This document shows positions 61,906 to 64,000 of a DNA stretch of 64,000 nucleotides, piece by piece. This stretch comes from Idiomarina xiamenensis 10-D-4. GTDB taxonomy: Bacteria > Pseudomonadota > Gammaproteobacteria > Enterobacterales > Alteromonadaceae. A program made the translations under genes and the position numbers. The notes beneath the pieces are model-generated. The model made no database searches. It was given only the letters and a program-made list of their open reading frames with translations, and was not told the DNA's origin. The first letter of the stretch is position 1. Each line of letters starts with the position of its first letter. The stretch is from the NCBI RefSeq assembly GCF_000299895.1, contig NZ_AMRG01000008.1, positions 83,332-147,331 of the forward strand, read 5' to 3'.

Positions 61906-62875
61906 TGATTTCTCCAGAAAAGTAGCTGATCAGTTTTTCTTCACCATCACGCTTTTCTTTGACTAATAAGGCCCCGTTACTATCGATACCCTGAGCAATG
62001 CCACGTACCGTCCGCTGCCCCAGTAATAAGGTTACCGGCTGTTGATAATAGCGGTCGAAACGTTGCCAATCAGACAAGATACTACTGACACCATCACGGT
62101 CATAATCACGTAATGTGTCGTAGAGCGCATTGACCAGTTGTGCTGCCCAATGATTGCGGTCCGGCCTTTTCCCTAATACGGTTTTTAAATCTGTCCAAGC
62201 TTGGTCAATCTGTTGTGCTGTACTGTCTGGCATAGCCACGTTAAGTCCGACACCGATAATGCTATGGCCATCGCCGCCCGCTTGTCCCTCAAGTTCAACC
62301 AGAATACCGGCGATCTTTTGGTTATTCACATAAACATCGTTAGGCCACTTTAACGATACGTTAGCAATACCTTGTTGGTCGAGGCAGCGTGCTAACGCCG
62401 TGCCGACCACCACACTTAACCCCATCGCTCCGTTAAGTCCCATATTTAACGGCCAATAGAAGCTCACATACAGATTGGAACCAAACGGCGAATGCCAACG
62501 TTTTCCGCGCCGTCCCCGACCGGCGGTTTGTGCTTCGGCGATAACACTTAAACCGGGTTCGGCAGATTGCGACAATAACTGTTTTAGTACATCGTTAGTC
62601 GAGGTCACCACGGGTTGTACCTGCACCAGTCGAGCGAGGTTTTCGGGTAGTTGTGCGGCAACTTGCTGCTGTGAAATCAGCTGTAACGGCGCAGCTAACC
62701 GGTAACCTTTACCGGTGACACGATACACGTCTAGGCCAAGTTGATTTAAGGTATCGACGTAACTGGCAATAGCGGTACGACTAACGCCTAGCTGTTGTCC
62801 GAGTGCTTCGCCGGAATGGAATTGTCCATCAGCCAAGAGATGAATCAAGGTATCGACATTGTCTTGTTTGCTCAT
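61874..62875 (-). CDS. birA: Biotin-[acetyl-CoA-carboxylase] ligase and biotin operon repressor
   Basis: A 333-aa bifunctional protein. The N-terminal winged helix-turn-helix (residues about 5-65: GEALGQQLGVSRTAIASYVD, 20 residues) represses bio genes. The catalytic domain has the biotinyl-AMP loop AGRGRRGKRWHSPFG, FYWPLNMG, and LKWPNDVYVNNQKIAGILVE (20 residues). The C-terminal SH3-like domain covers about 280-330. Its ATG overlaps the murB stop (ATGA). The order murB-birA is shared with E. coli. Confidence 0.95.
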   Translation of the reverse strand: MSKQDNVDTLIHLLADGQFHSGEALGQQLGVSRTAIASYVDTLNQLGLDVYRVTGKGYRLAAPLQLISQQQVAAQLPENLARLVQVQPVVTSTNDVLKQLLSQSAEPGLSVIAEAQTAGRGRRGKRWHSPFGSNLYVSFYWPLNMGLNGAMGLSVVVGTALARCLDQQGIANVSLKWPNDVYVNNQKIAGILVELEGQAGGDGHSIIGVGLNVAMPDSTAQQIDQAWTDLKTVLGKRPDRNHWAAQLVNALYDTLRDYDRDGVSSILSDWQRFDRYYQQPVTLLLGQRTVRGIAQGIDSNGALLVKEKRDGEEKLISYFSGEISVRDGNYSID

Positions 62876-63876
62876 AACTGTTCCAATAGTTGACCTTGCC
62901 GATCAAACAAACGAACCTCGGGTTCCAATTGAATACTGTAGTGCTCGGCTACAGCAGCAGCGATATAGCGAGCCAAGCATAACACGTCATCACCGCTGGC
63001 TTGATGCAAGTTAACCAGTACCAACGCTTGTTGTTGATGTACAGCGGCGCCACCAAATCGATACCCCTTTAAGCCCAGTTGATCGATCAACCATCCTGCT
63101 GGCACTTTAACCTCGTCAGCAGAGACAGGGTAACTAGGCATATTACTGAATTCACGCGTTAATTCTTGATACTGCGATACGCTAATAACTGGATTCTTAA
63201 AAAAGCTACCGGCGTTAGGCAGTTGTGCTGGATCGGGTAATTTACTGTTTCTAATTTCGATAACTCGCTCATAAATGGCTTGTGGCGTGCAGTCGGCGGC
63301 TAAGCTGTCTAACCCATGATAGCTAATCTGAGCTTGCCACTGTTGAGGCAATCGAAATATAACTTCTGTGACCAACCAGCGGCCGGGATGACGTTTAAAC
63401 AAGCTGTTACGGTAGTCAAACTGGCAGGCATTGGCGTCAAAATATTGCCAACGTTGCAGTTTTATATCCCAAGCCTTGACCTGATTAATGAAAGCCGCGA
63501 CCTCGACCCCATAGGCGCCAATGTTTTGTACTGGAGCGGCACCGACGGTACCGGGGATCAGCGCCAAATTCTCTAATCCAGCAATATTTTTACTGATTAA
63601 CTGGCTGACTAACTGATGCCAGTTTTCGCCACCACCGGCACGTACTTCAACGTAGTCATCTTGTGCAGTAATCTGAATGCCTTTGATCCGGTTAACAATA
63701 ACCGTACCGGGATAGTCGGCCAAAAAGATGGTATTACTACCGTCACCGATAATGACGAAGGGAGCTTGCCAATCAAGCGTTTCACAGTCAGCCGATGAGG
63801 TTATCTCAAGCAACGCTTGGGCTTGTACTGGCAGCTTGAACGTGTGTCGGTTAGAAAGATCGATCATAAGCAGCAT
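62872..63876 (-). CDS. murB: UDP-N-acetylenolpyruvoylglucosamine reductase
   Basis: Reduces UDP-GlcNAc-enolpyruvate to UDP-MurNAc in peptidoglycan synthesis. The 334-aa type I MurB has the FAD domain with IGDGSNTIF, GENWHQLV, LALIPGTVGAAPVQNIGAYG (20 residues), then LPNAGSFFKNP with the catalytic Ser, PAGWLIDQLGLKG, and the late EPEVRLF Glu. Two in-frame ATG codons are possible, at 63876 and 63867, neither with a clear Shine-Dalgarno; the second gives the more usual MurB start. It overlaps birA by 4 bases. Confidence 0.96.
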   Translation of the reverse strand: MLLMIDLSNRHTFKLPVQAQALLEITSSADCETLDWQAPFVIIGDGSNTIFLADYPGTVIVNRIKGIQITAQDDYVEVRAGGGENWHQLVSQLISKNIAGLENLALIPGTVGAAPVQNIGAYGVEVAAFINQVKAWDIKLQRWQYFDANACQFDYRNSLFKRHPGRWLVTEVIFRLPQQWQAQISYHGLDSLAADCTPQAIYERVIEIRNSKLPDPAQLPNAGSFFKNPVISVSQYQELTREFSNMPSYPVSADEVKVPAGWLIDQLGLKGYRFGGAAVHQQQALVLVNLHQASGDDVLCLARYIAAAVAEHYSIQLEPEVRLFDRQGQLLEQL

Positions 63877-64000
63877 TTAAAAAAGATAATGCGCCTAGTA
63901 TATCGTAAATGACTCAGTGATGAGACTGCTCAACTTGTATTAAAACAACGGATAAAAACGTAGGACATAACTCTCGGTAGGTCACCGCGGCGGTGGCGCT
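63877..64000. other. Window end upstream of murB, no assignable gene
   Basis: These 124 bases should contain the promoter of the murB-birA-coaX operon. On the minus strand one frame is open from the edge to a TGA near 63917 (about 28 codons), which might be the end of another gene, but it is too short to identify. A short GC-rich inverted repeat, CACCG-CGG-CGGTG, lies close to the edge. No 5S rRNA or tRNA sequence is recognisable here, unlike the region upstream of murB in E. coli. Confidence 0.4.

Noticed and set aside
1..64000. Searched by eye for tRNA, rRNA, CRISPR repeats, insertion sequences and integrases
   Set aside because: None could be supported; intergenic gaps are short and are explained by promoters, leaders and terminators.

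Overview
This is a 64 kb stretch of chromosome from a free-living gammaproteobacterium. It is densely packed and dominated by housekeeping genes, with moderate GC by eye. I see no insertion sequence, integrase, prophage, CRISPR array, rRNA or tRNA gene. Several gene orders match Alteromonadales and Vibrio-type genomes: uppP-folK-folB / plsY / tsaD; pilT / yggS-proC-yggT-DUF4426; rdgB-hemW / trmB; mutY-yggX; and murB-birA-coaX followed by motX. The genes for MotX, an NSS-family Na+ symporter, an NhaP2-type antiporter and the CASDH/CANSDC polyamine route suggest an aquatic, probably marine or halotolerant, polar-flagellated bacterium. The exact genus cannot be read from the sequence.

Layout. 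1-7.3 kb: the start of glnE (cut by the window edge), a CYTH-CHAD triphosphatase, the bifunctional proline catabolic enzyme PutA, and two unrecognised membrane proteins. 7.5-16.5 kb: a divergent NRAMP-like transporter that lacks both signature metal-binding motifs, aspartokinase lysC under a complete lysine riboswitch, an acyl-CoA dehydrogenase, the gspA-gspB secretion-accessory pair, and cca. 16.5-19.3 kb: a four-gene ECF sigma factor operon ending in an exported serine hydrolase. 19.4-35 kb: undecaprenyl-PP phosphatase, folate genes, plsY, tsaD, a degenerate PhoD-like protein overlapping pilT, yggS-proC-yggT-DUF4426, an NhaP2-type antiporter, rdgB-hemW, trmB, an OmpA-family porin, mutY and yggX. 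35-42 kb: proBA, then pheA behind a Phe-rich leader peptide and attenuator, then an envelope pair: a glycosyltransferase and an in-frame WaaA-KdkA fusion. 42-46 kb: a flavin reductase, an MFS exporter, an iron-sulfur photolyase and a lipocalin lipoprotein. 46-64 kb: a DEAD-box helicase, two aldehyde dehydrogenases, a CnoX-like thioredoxin, an NSS transporter, tmcA, a prolyl oligopeptidase, CASDH-nspC, motX, coaX, birA and murB.

How the genes work together. Proline is handled from both sides: proB, proA and proC make it, and PutA degrades it. Two amino-acid pathways have visible cis-acting RNA control: lysine acts on lysC through a riboswitch that probably hides the ribosome binding site, and phenylalanine acts on pheA through leader-peptide attenuation. 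Lipid A/Kdo assembly (waaA-kdkA), undecaprenyl phosphate recycling (uppP) and murB serve the envelope.

No wholly new multi-gene system is evident. The most unusual items are the WaaA-KdkA fusion with a vestigial internal start, the PhoD-like protein whose metal ligands are all replaced and which overlaps pilT, the NRAMP-fold transporter without its metal-binding motifs, and the compact ECF/serine-hydrolase operon.
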